DNA of 64,000 bases from an uncultured Oscillibacter sp. (GCA_950097265.1 CATNDJ010000005.1:29508-93507), one strand, 5' to 3'; shown: positions 34,789-42,553, counted from the first letter of the stretch. Notes: generated from the letters alone by a model not told the origin. Numbers and translations are program-made.

Positions 34789-35489
34789 GCGCCGCGCTGG
34801 AGCTCCTCCGGGCGGCGCAGCAGGGGGACCGGGACGCCTGCGAACAGGCGGTCATTGAAAACAACGGTTTGATTTGGAGCGTGGTCCGGCGGTACTATGG
34901 CCGGGGCGTGGAGCCGGACGACCTGTATCAGCTGGGCTGCCTGGGCTTTTTGAAGGCGGTCCAGGGCTTTGACTTTGACTACGGCACCTGCTTTTCCACC
35001 TACGCCGTGCCGAAAATCGCGGGGGAAATCCGCCGCTTCCTCCGGGACGACGGAGCCGTGAAGGTAGGGCGGAGCATTCGGGAGCAGGCCCAGACTCTTT
35101 ACACCGCCCGGGAACGCCTGCGCCACGAGCTGGGCCGGGAGCCGGCCCTCTCGGAGCTGTCGGAAGCCACGGGCCTGACGCCGGAGGAGATTGCCCGGAC
35201 GGACCTGGCCACCGACGCGCCGGAGTCCCTTCAGCAGGAGACGGCGGACGGCCTGACCCTGGAAGGTGCCCTGGGCACCGAGGCCCCGGAGGAGGGGCTG
35301 GTGGAGCGCATCGCCCTTCGGGAGGCCATCGACCGCTTGCCGGAGAAGGAGCGCATGACGATTCTCCTCCGCTATTTTAAGGGGCTGACCCAGGAGCAGA
35401 CGGCCCGGGTGGTGGGAGTGTCTCAGGTGCAGATATCCCGGCTGGAGCGCCGGGGGCTGAAACGGCTGCGGGAGAGCTTTGAGGCTTAA
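34785..35489 (+). CDS. sigF: RNA polymerase sporulation sigma factor SigF
   Basis: The 234-residue sigma-70 protein has region 2 (ENNGLIWSVVRRYYGRGVEPDDLYQLGCLGFLKAV, about 25-60, and FSTYAVPKIAGEIRRFLRD), region 3 and region 4 with the helix-turn-helix GLTQEQTARVVGVSQVQISRLERRGLKRL (about 202-230). It is the first forespore-specific sigma factor. Operon position after spoIIAB identifies it as sigma-F rather than sigma-G. The last 113 bp overlap the 3' end of the convergent repair gene on the other strand, with no terminator between. Confidence 0.95.
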   Translation: MSAALELLRAAQQGDRDACEQAVIENNGLIWSVVRRYYGRGVEPDDLYQLGCLGFLKAVQGFDFDYGTCFSTYAVPKIAGEIRRFLRDDGAVKVGRSIREQAQTLYTARERLRHELGREPALSELSEATGLTPEEIARTDLATDAPESLQQETADGLTLEGALGTEAPEEGLVERIALREAIDRLPEKERMTILLRYFKGLTQEQTARVVGVSQVQISRLERRGLKRLRESFEA

Positions 35490-36231
35490 ACCAGTCCTCC
35501 CCCTGAAACTCCGTCATAGTTGTCCAGTAGCGCTTAGGCATGTTGCTCATCCTCAGGCGGGGGTTCTCCCGCTCTTTAATGGCGATGGTATCGTAAAACC
35601 GTTTCCACAGCAGGCGGTAGCGGGCCTCCGCCTCGTCCGGCGGGGCCATCTGAAAGTCCGCCAGGGGCCGGATGACCGACTGACCGGGGACGTGGAAGAG
35701 GGCTTCCCTGTGGGTGCGGTCGTAGAGGAAAAAGCGCTCGTTGTGAAACCGGGCGGCGAAGTGCCCGCCCAGCACGGGCAGGACCCGGTTTTTCGGCTCA
35801 ATTTCCCCGCCCAGCACGCCTCCCAGGTCCGAGAAGCGGACGAAGCCTTTTAAGAGATGGACTTCCCCGTTTAGATGCCGGACGGCCCGGATGACCGGGT
35901 ACAGCGTCTCGTCGGAGCGGTTTCGGAGGAAGCCGGGCCCCTCCCGGAGCAGCTTGGCCACCAGCCGGAACAGGCACAGCTCCTTTTCCGGCAGACAGGT
36001 GAGAAAACCCCGCCGCAGCAGGACGGCGGCTTCCGGGGACAGGGCGGTTACCTTCCGCAGGACCCTGGCGGCGTGGCCCGGGTCCGTGGGGACCCTCCGG
36101 GAATCGAATAGGGTATAGACCTCGTCCCCGCCGGAAGAGAATCCGGCGGGGATTTCTCGATGGGCGTAGCTGTCGAAGACGCAGGAGAGGAAGCCGTCGA
36201 AGCTGCCGTCGTAATGGTACATCACTTCCAT
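35377..36231 (-). CDS. TIGR03915-type putative DNA metabolism/repair protein
   Basis: The 284-residue protein begins MEVMYHYDGSFDGFLSCVFDSY and contains RPLADFQMAPPDEAEARYRLLWKRFYDTIAI and LRMSNMPKRYWTTMTEF, the pattern of the SAM/SPL-associated partner protein (TIGR03915; DUF4130-like). It follows the radical SAM gene by 21 bp, an arrangement that is conserved in many bacteria. Family proteins end soon after the KRYW region. Here about 35 extra residues, rich in Ala/Pro/Ser, are encoded antisense to the end of sigF, consistent with loss of an earlier stop. Function is thought to be DNA repair related to uracil-glycosylase-fold proteins, not proven. Confidence 0.88.
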   Translation of the reverse strand: MEVMYHYDGSFDGFLSCVFDSYAHREIPAGFSSGGDEVYTLFDSRRVPTDPGHAARVLRKVTALSPEAAVLLRRGFLTCLPEKELCLFRLVAKLLREGPGFLRNRSDETLYPVIRAVRHLNGEVHLLKGFVRFSDLGGVLGGEIEPKNRVLPVLGGHFAARFHNERFFLYDRTHREALFHVPGQSVIRPLADFQMAPPDEAEARYRLLWKRFYDTIAIKERENPRLRMSNMPKRYWTTMTEFQGEDWFKPQSSPAAVSAPGAPAGISAPETLPPPGPSAPGSAP

Positions 36232-36252
36232 GGGACTCCTCCGGCAGCGCCA

Positions 36253-37527
36253 CTACGCCGTCTCCGGCCGGTTAAACAGGGACAGCTGTTCCCCTTCCGG
36301 CTGGGGCAGCGTGGGCCTCTCGGCGGCGATGAGCCCCCGCAAAAGGCTGTCCGGCGTGAAGCGCAGGCCCTCCGCCATTTTGCCGGAGGCGGTGAGAAAA
36401 TATTGGGCCCGCTTCATCACCACCCCCAGCTTTTTCAGGTTGTCGATGTGAAGGGGCCCCGTCCGCCGGGCGCTCAGGATCCGCCGGGCGGAAGTGACTC
36501 CCACGCCGGGAATCCGTAGCAGGGTTTCATAGGCGGCGGTGTTGACCTCCACCGGAAAGAAGTCCAGGTGGGCCAGGGCCCAGCTGCACTTGGGGTCCAC
36601 CCGGGTATCGAAGTCCTGGTGGCTTTCGTCCAGCAGCTCCTCTGCCCGGAAGCCGTAGAAGCGCAGCAGCCAGTCCGCCTGATAGAGCCGGTGTTCCCGC
36701 AGCAGGGGGGGCTTTACGTCCCTGGCGGGAAGCAGGGCGTGCTCCACCACCGGAACATAGGCGGAATAGAACACTCGTTTTAGACCATAGCGGTCATAGA
36801 GACCCTGGGTCAGCCGGAGGATGTGGAAGTCCGTGTCCCGGGTGGCCCCGACGATGAGCTGGGTGCTCTGCCCTGCGGGGGCGAAGCGGGGAGCGTGACG
36901 GTATTTCACCAGCTCCTCCCGGCTCTGCCGGTTCCGGGCTTGAATCTGCCGCATGGGAGCCAGAATGGCTCCTTTCGTCTTATCCGGGGCCAGGGATTTC
37001 AGTCCCGCCTCCGAAGGCAGCTCGATGTTCACGCTGAGCCGGTCCGCCAGGAGGCCCAGCCGCTCCACCAGCTCCGGCGACGTGCCGGGGATGGCCTTGG
37101 CGTGGATGTAGCCGTTGAAGCGATACCGCTCCCGGAGCAGGGCCAGGCAGCGGATCATCAGTTCCGTGGTGTAGTCCGGGCTGCGGAAGACGCCGGAGGA
37201 GAGAAACAGCCCCTCAATGTAGTTCCGCCGGTAGAACTGGATCGTGAGGTCTGCCAGCTCCTCCGGGGTGAAGGCCGCCCGCCTGGTCTCGTTGCTCCGG
37301 CGGTTGACGCAGTATTTGCAGTCGTACACGCAGCGGTTCGTCAGCAGCACTTTCAGCAGGGTGACGCAGCGCCCGTCGGCGGAGAAGCTGTGGCAGCAGC
37401 CCGCCGAGGCGGTGGAGGTATTGCCGATATACCCCTTTTTCGCCGCCCGGGTTCCGCCGCTGGAAGTGCAGGCGGCGTCATACTTGGCGGCGTCGGTGAG
37501 GACGGTCAGTTTCTCCAGGAGGTCCAT
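36253..37527 (-). CDS. Putative DNA modification/repair radical SAM protein (TIGR03916 type)
   Basis: The 424-residue protein has a radical SAM cluster motif CVYDCKYC (about residues 67-74) within LLTNRCVYDCKYCVNRRSNE and a C-terminal helix-hairpin-helix LLRIPGVGVTSARRILSARR (about 350-370) that suggests DNA contact. N-terminal Cys residues (CTSSGG, GCCHSF) are typical of this family. It forms an operon with the TIGR03915 protein. An SOS-type box overlaps the promoter upstream of the preceding small ORF, which supports a role in DNA damage response. The chemical reaction is unknown; comparison to spore photoproduct lyase is by family analogy only. Confidence 0.92.
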   Translation of the reverse strand: MDLLEKLTVLTDAAKYDAACTSSGGTRAAKKGYIGNTSTASAGCCHSFSADGRCVTLLKVLLTNRCVYDCKYCVNRRSNETRRAAFTPEELADLTIQFYRRNYIEGLFLSSGVFRSPDYTTELMIRCLALLRERYRFNGYIHAKAIPGTSPELVERLGLLADRLSVNIELPSEAGLKSLAPDKTKGAILAPMRQIQARNRQSREELVKYRHAPRFAPAGQSTQLIVGATRDTDFHILRLTQGLYDRYGLKRVFYSAYVPVVEHALLPARDVKPPLLREHRLYQADWLLRFYGFRAEELLDESHQDFDTRVDPKCSWALAHLDFFPVEVNTAAYETLLRIPGVGVTSARRILSARRTGPLHIDNLKKLGVVMKRAQYFLTASGKMAEGLRFTPDSLLRGLIAAERPTLPQPEGEQLSLFNRPETA

Positions 37528-37694
37528 CGCTTTTCACCCAGGGCCTGCCACAGCCGTACGTTCCAGGCCGCCGGGAGACAGGCCGCCTTGCGGGAGCGCC
37601 GGGCGGGACGCTCAATCAGGTCAATGAGGTGGAAGAGCTGGGCGGTCAGGATGGCGATGCCCAGGATGGTGAAAAAAAGAGTCCAGCCGGTCAT
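37506..37694 (-). CDS. Small single-pass membrane protein preceding the repair genes
   Basis: The ATG at 37694 has TGGAGG 9 bases upstream. The 62-residue protein has one strong membrane helix (WTLFFTILGIAILTAQLFHLIDL, about residues 4-26) and a basic cytoplasmic tail (RPARRSRKAACLP). Its 3' end overlaps the radical SAM start by 22 bp, and it is the first gene after the SOS-type promoter. A small membrane protein in an SOS operon recalls division inhibitors such as YneA or SosA, but the sequence shows no LysM domain and the role is unknown. Confidence 0.6.
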   Translation of the reverse strand: MTGWTLFFTILGIAILTAQLFHLIDLIERPARRSRKAACLPAAWNVRLWQALGEKRWTSWRN

Positions 37695-37731
37695 ATTGAA
37701 ATCCTCCATATAGAAATTTTGTTCGATTGCT

Positions 37732-37760
37732 ATTGTAACTCGAACAATCGTTCTTGTCAA
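37732..37760 (-). promoter_or_regulatory. Promoter of the repair operon
   Basis: On the minus strand TTGACA (37755-37760), 17 bp and TACAAT (37732-37737). The spacer contains the SOS-type box. Confidence 0.85.
37741..37754. promoter_or_regulatory. SOS (LexA) box in the repair-operon promoter
   Basis: CGAACAATCGTTCT matches the Gram-positive LexA consensus CGAACRNRYGTTYG at 12 of 14 positions and lies exactly between -35 and -10, where LexA would block RNA polymerase. Confidence 0.75.
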
Positions 37761-37773
37761 GAGGAAAAAGAAA

Positions 37774-37799
37774 AAACGGCCCTTTTTTGGGGACCGTTT
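37774..37799 (-). terminator. Intrinsic terminator after the DUF5684-like gene
   Basis: On the minus strand AAACGG-TC-CCC, an A-rich loop, GGG-CCGTTT, then TTTCTTTTTCC. Confidence 0.7.
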
Positions 37800-37817
37800 C
37801 AAAGCGGCGCAGGACTT

Positions 37818-38162
37818 TCACTGTACATTCAGGGATCCGTCCAGGTAAACCGATCTTCCGAAGCCCAGGAGAGGGAAGAAAAGAAAGGGCAGCAGCGCAA
37901 GTCCTGCGCCGAACCAAGCGCTGCGGTTAAAGGCGAACGCCAGGTCGATGCCGAGCCGCAGGAGAACATACACATTGTACACGGGCAGGAGCAGGAGAAG
38001 TGCCCGGCGGCCGCTGCCATAGAGCTCGTGAAACAGCAGGCAGGTGCGGCAGACCGGAAGCAGGGCCTCCCAGCCCGAACAGCCCATTTTCTGAAAGCAG
38101 CGCCACCGCCCAGCCGTTTCTATGGCCTGGAGCAGCGCTGCTGCGGCAATCACTGCGTTCAT
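37818..38162 (-). CDS. DUF5684-like small membrane protein
   Basis: The ATG at 38162 gives a 114-residue protein starting MNAVIAAAALLQAIETAGRWRCFQKMG. It has the amphipathic WRCFQKMGCSGWEALLPVCRTCLLF segment followed by three hydrophobic stretches (about 40-60, 60-80 and 83-105), resembling DUF5684 proteins, in which a Trp-Lys-x-Phe-x-Lys-x-Gly pattern precedes membrane helices. Those proteins are often fused or linked to signal peptidases, but none is here. It has its own consensus promoter and terminator. Function unknown. Confidence 0.6.
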   Translation of the reverse strand: MNAVIAAAALLQAIETAGRWRCFQKMGCSGWEALLPVCRTCLLFHELYGSGRRALLLLLPVYNVYVLLRLGIDLAFAFNRSAWFGAGLALLPFLFFPLLGFGRSVYLDGSLNVQ

Positions 38163-38212
38163 TTCTGTCTCTCGCCTCTTTTTGTTGCAAATACATCGCC
38201 TTCTTAAGGGAA

Positions 38213-38241
38213 ATAGTAACACATAAGTATTCAAATGTCAA
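38213..38241 (-). promoter_or_regulatory. Promoter of the DUF5684-like gene
   Basis: On the minus strand TTGACA (38236-38241), 17 bp and TACTAT (38213-38218). Confidence 0.75.
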
Positions 38242-38292
38242 CATATGCATTCGGAGCGGACAGGGTTTTCGGATACACTTTTGGGAGAGGTG

Positions 38293-38544
38293 ATGGAAAT
38301 GAGCGAGATGCGCTTGAATCCCATTGTGGTCGGCGAGGTCATCGCTGCTTACCGGCTCCGGAAGGGGGTGACCCAGGAGGTGCTGAGCGGCTTGGCGGAC
38401 ATCGGCAGGACACACCTCAGCGCCATCGAGCGGGGCGGCCGGAAGCCCACCCTGGAGACGCTGTACCGGATCAGCCTGGCGCTGGACGTGAAGATGAGCG
38501 ACATCGTCCTGGACATCGAGCGGTCCCTGGGGAAGCCCCTTTAA
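38293..38544 (+). CDS. XRE-type helix-turn-helix regulator
   Basis: The ATG at 38293 has GAGAGGTG directly upstream. The 83-residue protein is essentially a single Cro/C1-type domain: GEVIAAYRLRKGVTQEVLSGLADIGRTHLSAIERGGRKPTLETLYRISLAL, with the conserved Ile-Glu-Arg-Gly. There is no effector domain. It is divergent from the DUF5684-like gene and 131 bp from it, so it may regulate that gene or itself. Such stand-alone regulators are often of plasmid or phage origin, but composition here is like its neighbours. Confidence 0.82.
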   Translation: MEMSEMRLNPIVVGEVIAAYRLRKGVTQEVLSGLADIGRTHLSAIERGGRKPTLETLYRISLALDVKMSDIVLDIERSLGKPL

Positions 38545-38614
38545 GGGGCTGGTATTTTTCAGGAAAAACTGGTATTATCAGGATATCGCACAACGCCGCA
38601 AAGGAGAACTTGCC

Positions 38615-39244
38615 ATGAAACGCTGCTTCATCTTCGCCGCCGGGAGCTTTTACGGCCTGCGGGAGCGCCCCGCCTCCGGCGATCTCGTCATCGCCGCCGA
38701 TGCGGGTTATCAAATCTGCCTAAGAGAGGGGATTGCGCCGGATCTGCTCCTGGGGGACTTTGACTCCATGGAGCCCCCGGCGGACTTCGTCCAGGTCCGC
38801 CGCCTGCCGGTGGAGAAGGACGACACGGACACCCTGGCGGCCTTGCGGGCTGGACTGGAACGGAAGTTTGATACTTTTTATATTTACGGCGGCACCGGGG
38901 GAAAGCGTCTGGACCACACCCTGGCGAATCTTCAATCCCTGCTGTTCCTCCGCCGGAGGGGGGCCAGGGGCTTCCTTTACGACGATGATTTCGTCTGGAC
39001 CGCCGTGGAGAACGAGGCGCTGACGGTCCCCAGAACGGTGGAGTGGGGATTGTTCTCCGCTTTCTGCTTGGGGGACCGGGCGGAGGGCGTGGACGAGGAG
39101 GGTTTTCAATACCCGCTGAAGGACGCCGTACTGACCCCGGAGTTTCCACTGGGCGTCAGCAACCACGTCCTGGAACCGGAAGCCCGGATCACGGTGCGGA
39201 AAGGGGCCCTGGCCGTGGGTTGGGAGCTGCCTCCGTTAGACTAA
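38615..39244 (+). CDS. thiN: Thiamine pyrophosphokinase
   Basis: The 209-residue enzyme converts thiamine and ATP to thiamine diphosphate. Catalytic-domain motifs are clear: LVIAADAGYQICLREG (about 24-39), LLLGDFDSMEPP (about 44-55), EKDDTDTLAAL (about 67-77) and YGGTGGKRLDHTLANLQSL (about 91-109). The C-terminal beta domain (about 140-209) binds the thiamine ring. AAGGAG precedes the ATG. No TPP riboswitch is visible in the 70-bp leader. In B. subtilis thiN sits near rpe/rsgA; here it stands alone. Confidence 0.93.
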   Translation: MKRCFIFAAGSFYGLRERPASGDLVIAADAGYQICLREGIAPDLLLGDFDSMEPPADFVQVRRLPVEKDDTDTLAALRAGLERKFDTFYIYGGTGGKRLDHTLANLQSLLFLRRRGARGFLYDDDFVWTAVENEALTVPRTVEWGLFSAFCLGDRAEGVDEEGFQYPLKDAVLTPEFPLGVSNHVLEPEARITVRKGALAVGWELPPLD

Positions 39245-39274
39245 ATATAGAATAACGAAATGACAAAAGCGCCC

Positions 39275-39303
39275 TTGATTATAGGTCGGCCTTCATGTAT
39301 AAT
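39275..39303 (+). promoter_or_regulatory. Promoter of the fused xanthine dehydrogenase gene
   Basis: TTGATT (39275-39280), 17 bp and TATAAT (39298-39303), 82 bp before the start codon. Confidence 0.8.
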
Positions 39304-39330
39304 AGACAATAACGGAAAGGTCGACCTTTC
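39283..39330. promoter_or_regulatory. Tandem operator at the xanthine dehydrogenase promoter
   Basis: AGGTCGGCCTT (39283-39293, inside the promoter spacer) and AGGTCGACCTT (39318-39328, inside the perfect 16-bp palindrome GAAAGGTCGACCTTTC at 39315-39330) differ at one base and lie 35 bp apart. This looks like a two-site repressor operator. The regulator is not identifiable from the neighbourhood. Confidence 0.65.
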
Positions 39331-39384
39331 TGAATACATGATGGCCGTGGGACCGAGGGCGGGCACGGAGGCAAGGAGTTTTTT

Positions 39385-41937
39385 ATGGCGGCATTTACCG
39401 TAAACGGCAGACCAGTCACCGTGGAGAAAAACCAGAAGCTGATCCGTTTCCTGCGGGACGGCCTGGGTTTGACCTCCGTAAAGGACGGGTGCAGCGAGGG
39501 GGCCTGCGGCACCTGCACGGTGCTCATCGACGGAAAGCCCACCCGGGCGTGCATCCCACAGACGGACAAGCTGGAGGGAAAGAGCGTTCTCACCGTAGAG
39601 GGATTGACAGACTTTGAGAAGCGGGCCTATACATACGCCTTCGGCCAGGCGGGGGCGGTCCAGTGCGGCTTCTGCATTCCGGGCATGGTCATGTGCGCCA
39701 AAGCCCTTTTGGACGGGAATCGGAATCCCACCCGGGAGGAAGCGGCCTTTGCCATTCGGAACAACATCTGCCGGTGCACCGGCTATGTAAAAATTATCGA
39801 CGCCATCCTGTTGGCGGCGGAGCTGCTCCGGGCCGGAGAGGTCCCGGAAATTCCGTCCGACTGGTCCCTGGGGGCCCGGGTGCCCCGGGTGGACGTGGAG
39901 GAGAAGGTTACCGGCACGGGAATTTACCCCGACGACGTTTACATGGAGGGCATGCTTTACGCTTCCGCCGTCCGGTCCGCGTATCCCCGGGCCCGGGTGC
40001 TGGCGATTCATACGGAGGAGGCCAAGCGACTTCCCGGCGTGGCGGGAGTCTTCACCGCCGCCGATATTCCCGGCAGCAACAAGGTGGGCCACCTGAAAAA
40101 GGACTGGGACACCATGATCGCCGTGGGGGATATTACCCACTACCTGGGCGACGCCGTCTGCATCGTGGCCGCCGAGGACCAGGAAACTCTGGCTAAGGCC
40201 AAGGCCCTGGTGAAGGTGGACTATGAGGAACTGCCCATGGTCCGGAATCCCGAAGAGGCCATGGCGGAGAACGCCCCCCTGGTCCACCGGGAGGGGAACC
40301 TGCTGGCCCACAAGCACATCCAGCGGGGAGACCCGGCGGCGGCCATCGCCAAGAGCAAGCACGTCCTCACGGAGAAGTTCTCCACTCCCTGGACGGAGCA
40401 CGCTTTCTTAGAGCCCGAGTGCGCCGTGGCCTATCCCGACGGGGAGGGGGGGATTATGGTTCTCTCCACGGATCAGGGGGCTTACGACACCCAGCACGAG
40501 ACCATGGGGATGCTGGGCCTCCCCCCGGAAAAGGTGAAGGTCCAAAACTGCCTGGTGGGCGGCGGCTTCGGCGGCAAGGAGGACGTGACGGTCCAGCACC
40601 ACGCCGCGCTGGCGGCCTATCTGACGAAGCGCCCGGTAAAGGTGAAGCTCAGCCGGGCGGAGAGCCTGCTGATTCACCCCAAGCGGCACCCCATGGAGAT
40701 GGAGTTTACCCTGGGCTGCGATGAAAACGGCGTCATCCAGGGCGTGAAGGCCAGCGTGGTGGCGGACACCGGGGCCTACGCCTCCCTGGGAGGGCCGGTG
40801 CTGGAGCGGGCCTGTACCCACGCCGCCGGGCCCTACAATTACCAGAACTTTGAGATTGACGGCTGGGCCTGGTACACCAACAATCCCCCTGCCGGGGCTT
40901 TCCGGGGCTTCGGCGTGACCCAGACCTGCTTCTGCATTGAGAGCCTTTTGAACCAGATGGCGGACGTGGTTGGCGTCAGCCCCTGGGAGATTCGCTACCG
41001 CAACGCCATCCGCCCCGGCCAGGAGCTGCCCAACGGCCAGATTGTGGACGAATCCACCGGCCTGGTGGAGACCCTGGAGGCGGTGAAGCCCTACTATGAG
41101 AAGGCGAAATATGCCGGTCTCGCCTGCGCCATGAAGAACGCCGGCGTGGGCGTGGGCATCCCGGACACAGGCCGGGTGCGGCTGACGGTGGAGGACGGCA
41201 AGGTCCACATTTTCGCCGGGGCCTCCTGCATCGGCCAGGGCCTGGGCACGGTGCTGACCCAGATGATCTGCGACCAGACGGGCCTGAGGCATGAGGACGT
41301 TGTTTACGAGCGTTCCAACACCTACTTCGCGCCGGACTCCGGCACCACCTCCGGCTCCCGCCAGACCCTGTTCACCGGTGAGGCCTGCCGCCGGGCCTGT
41401 GAGGGCCTGAGGGCCGCCCTGGAGGAGGAGGGCCTGGCCTCCCTGAACGGGAAGGAGTTTTACGGCGAATACCTGGGCAAGACGGACCCCCTGGGGGCCG
41501 ACGTGCCCAATCCTGTCAGCCATATCGCCTACGGCTACGCCACTCAGGTCTGCATCCTGGATGAAGACGGGAAGCTGAAACAAATCGTCGCCGCCCACGA
41601 CGTGGGCAAGGCGGTGAACCCCCTGTCGGTAGAGGGCCAGATTGAGGGCGGCGTGGTGATGTCCATGGGCTACGCCCTGACGGAGCGCTATCCCCTGACG
41701 GACTGTAAGCCCAACGTGAAGTTCGGCACCCTGGGCCTGTTCCGGGCCAACCAGATTCCTGAGATTGTCCCCATCATCGTGGAAAAGCCGGGGCTGAACG
41801 TGGCCTGCGGGGCCATCGGCATCGGGGAGATTACCTCCATTCCCACCGCCCCCGCCATTGCCGATGCGTATTTCCGCTACGACGGAAAACGCCGCACATC
41901 CCTGCCTCTGGAGGGGACCCCCTACGCGAAAAAGTGA
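39385..41937 (+). CDS. Fused molybdenum hydroxylase, selenium-dependent xanthine dehydrogenase type
   Basis: The 850-residue protein joins a two-[2Fe-2S] N-terminal domain to a full molybdopterin domain. Cluster ligands: CSEGACGTC and RAC (about residues 37-57), then CGFCIPGM and CRCTGY (about 93-132). The Mo domain (from about 165) shows GGGFGGKEDVTVQHH, PAGAFRGFGVTQ, GASCIGQGLGTVLTQ and the active-site GAIGIGEITSIPTAP with its essential Glu. No FAD domain is present. Size, fusion and the neighbouring MocA-like gene match the selenium-dependent xanthine dehydrogenase family (TIGR03311), which uses a labile selenium ligand, not selenocysteine. It probably oxidises xanthine or another purine; aldehyde oxidoreductase is the alternative. 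Confidence 0.88.
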   Translation: MAAFTVNGRPVTVEKNQKLIRFLRDGLGLTSVKDGCSEGACGTCTVLIDGKPTRACIPQTDKLEGKSVLTVEGLTDFEKRAYTYAFGQAGAVQCGFCIPGMVMCAKALLDGNRNPTREEAAFAIRNNICRCTGYVKIIDAILLAAELLRAGEVPEIPSDWSLGARVPRVDVEEKVTGTGIYPDDVYMEGMLYASAVRSAYPRARVLAIHTEEAKRLPGVAGVFTAADIPGSNKVGHLKKDWDTMIAVGDITHYLGDAVCIVAAEDQETLAKAKALVKVDYEELPMVRNPEEAMAENAPLVHREGNLLAHKHIQRGDPAAAIAKSKHVLTEKFSTPWTEHAFLEPECAVAYPDGEGGIMVLSTDQGAYDTQHETMGMLGLPPEKVKVQNCLVGGGFGGKEDVTVQHHAALAAYLTKRPVKVKLSRAESLLIHPKRHPMEMEFTLGCDENGVIQGVKASVVADTGAYASLGGPVLERACTHAAGPYNYQNFEIDGWAWYTNNPPAGAFRGFGVTQTCFCIESLLNQMADVVGVSPWEIRYRNAIRPGQELPNGQIVDESTGLVETLEAVKPYYEKAKYAGLACAMKNAGVGVGIPDTGRVRLTVEDGKVHIFAGASCIGQGLGTVLTQMICDQTGLRHEDVVYERSNTYFAPDSGTTSGSRQTLFTGEACRRACEGLRAALEEEGLASLNGKEFYGEYLGKTDPLGADVPNPVSHIAYGYATQVCILDEDGKLKQIVAAHDVGKAVNPLSVEGQIEGGVVMSMGYALTERYPLTDCKPNVKFGTLGLFRANQIPEIVPIIVEKPGLNVACGAIGIGEITSIPTAPAIADAYFRYDGKRRTSLPLEGTPYAKK

Positions 41938-41943
41938 CGGCAA

Positions 41944-41972
41944 AAGCCGGGGCGGTTCGCCCGCCCCGGCTT
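41944..41972. terminator. Hairpin between convergent hydroxylase and mocA-like genes
   Basis: AAGCCGGGGCGG (41944-41955), loop TTCGC, CCGCCCCGGCTT (41961-41972): a perfect 12-bp stem. Flanking T-runs are short, so it is a moderate bidirectional terminator. Confidence 0.6.
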
Positions 41973-41977
41973 GAGGA

Positions 41978-42553
41978 TTATTGCTCCAGTTCCGCCAGCG
42001 CCGACCGCGTGTCTACGTCCGTCAGCTCCTGCTCCGCCGTCTCCAGCAAAATGAGGTCCTCCTCGTGCCGCCGGATGACGGTATTGCCCCCGCGGTCCTC
42101 GGTGAGGGCCAGCAGCTCCGGAAAAAACCGGGCGGGGAAAACGCAGGGATTTCCCCGGACCCCGCCGTGGGCCAGGGCGGCGATGTTATCCGGCCGGCTT
42201 TGCCACAGCTCTGCCAGGGCCCGGACGCTCTCTTGCCTTAAGAGCGGCTGGTCGCTGACCAGGAACATCGCCCCGGCGCAGTTCCCCAGGGACTCCAGCC
42301 CCAGCCGGATGGTGTGGCTGATACCCCAATCCGGGTGTTCGTTCCGGACGGCGGAGAAGCGAAACCGCTCCGCCAGCTCCATGACCTCCGGGTACTGGGT
42401 CACCACGGCGACTTTTTCAAATTCCTCTCCCGGCACCGCCTCCAGCGCCCGGAGGATGAGGCTCCGGCCTCCCACTCCGGCGGCCAGCTTATTCTCCCCG
42501 AACCGGCGGGCGTTCCCCGCCGCCATGACCACGCAGCCCAATTTCAGCGCCAT
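41978..42553 (-). CDS. MobA-like nucleotidyltransferase, MocA/YgfJ type
   Basis: The 191-residue protein has the MobA-like NTP-transferase fold: GCVVMAAGNARRFGENKLAAGVGGRSLI (about residues 6-33) binds CTP/GTP, and LVSDQPLL (about 96-103) carries the metal-binding Asp. MocA adds CMP to molybdopterin to make the cytosine dinucleotide cofactor used by xanthine dehydrogenases, and the YgfJ branch (TIGR03310) accompanies selenium-dependent hydroxylases. It lies between two hydroxylase systems, convergent with the fused enzyme and divergent from xdhA, in keeping with that role. Start ATG at 42553 with GGGGG upstream. Confidence 0.87.
   Translation of the reverse strand: MALKLGCVVMAAGNARRFGENKLAAGVGGRSLILRALEAVPGEEFEKVAVVTQYPEVMELAERFRFSAVRNEHPDWGISHTIRLGLESLGNCAGAMFLVSDQPLLRQESVRALAELWQSRPDNIAALAHGGVRGNPCVFPARFFPELLALTEDRGGNTVIRRHEEDLILLETAEQELTDVDTRSALAELEQ

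Noticed and set aside
38293-38544. Prophage or plasmid remnant signalled by an XRE regulator
   Set aside because: No integrase, phage structural gene or attachment repeat nearby and base composition matches the surroundings.
38545-38614. TPP riboswitch upstream of thiN
   Set aside because: The 70-bp gap lacks the thi-box (CTGAGA) and is too short.
39385-41937. Selenocysteine codon in the selenium-type hydroxylase
   Set aside because: No in-frame TGA interrupts the gene. In this family selenium is a labile ligand and not selenocysteine.
40408-41943. A 511-codon minus-strand frame opposite the fused xanthine dehydrogenase
   Set aside because: Mirror frame of a GC-rich gene; the plus-strand frame has all iron-sulfur and molybdenum motifs.
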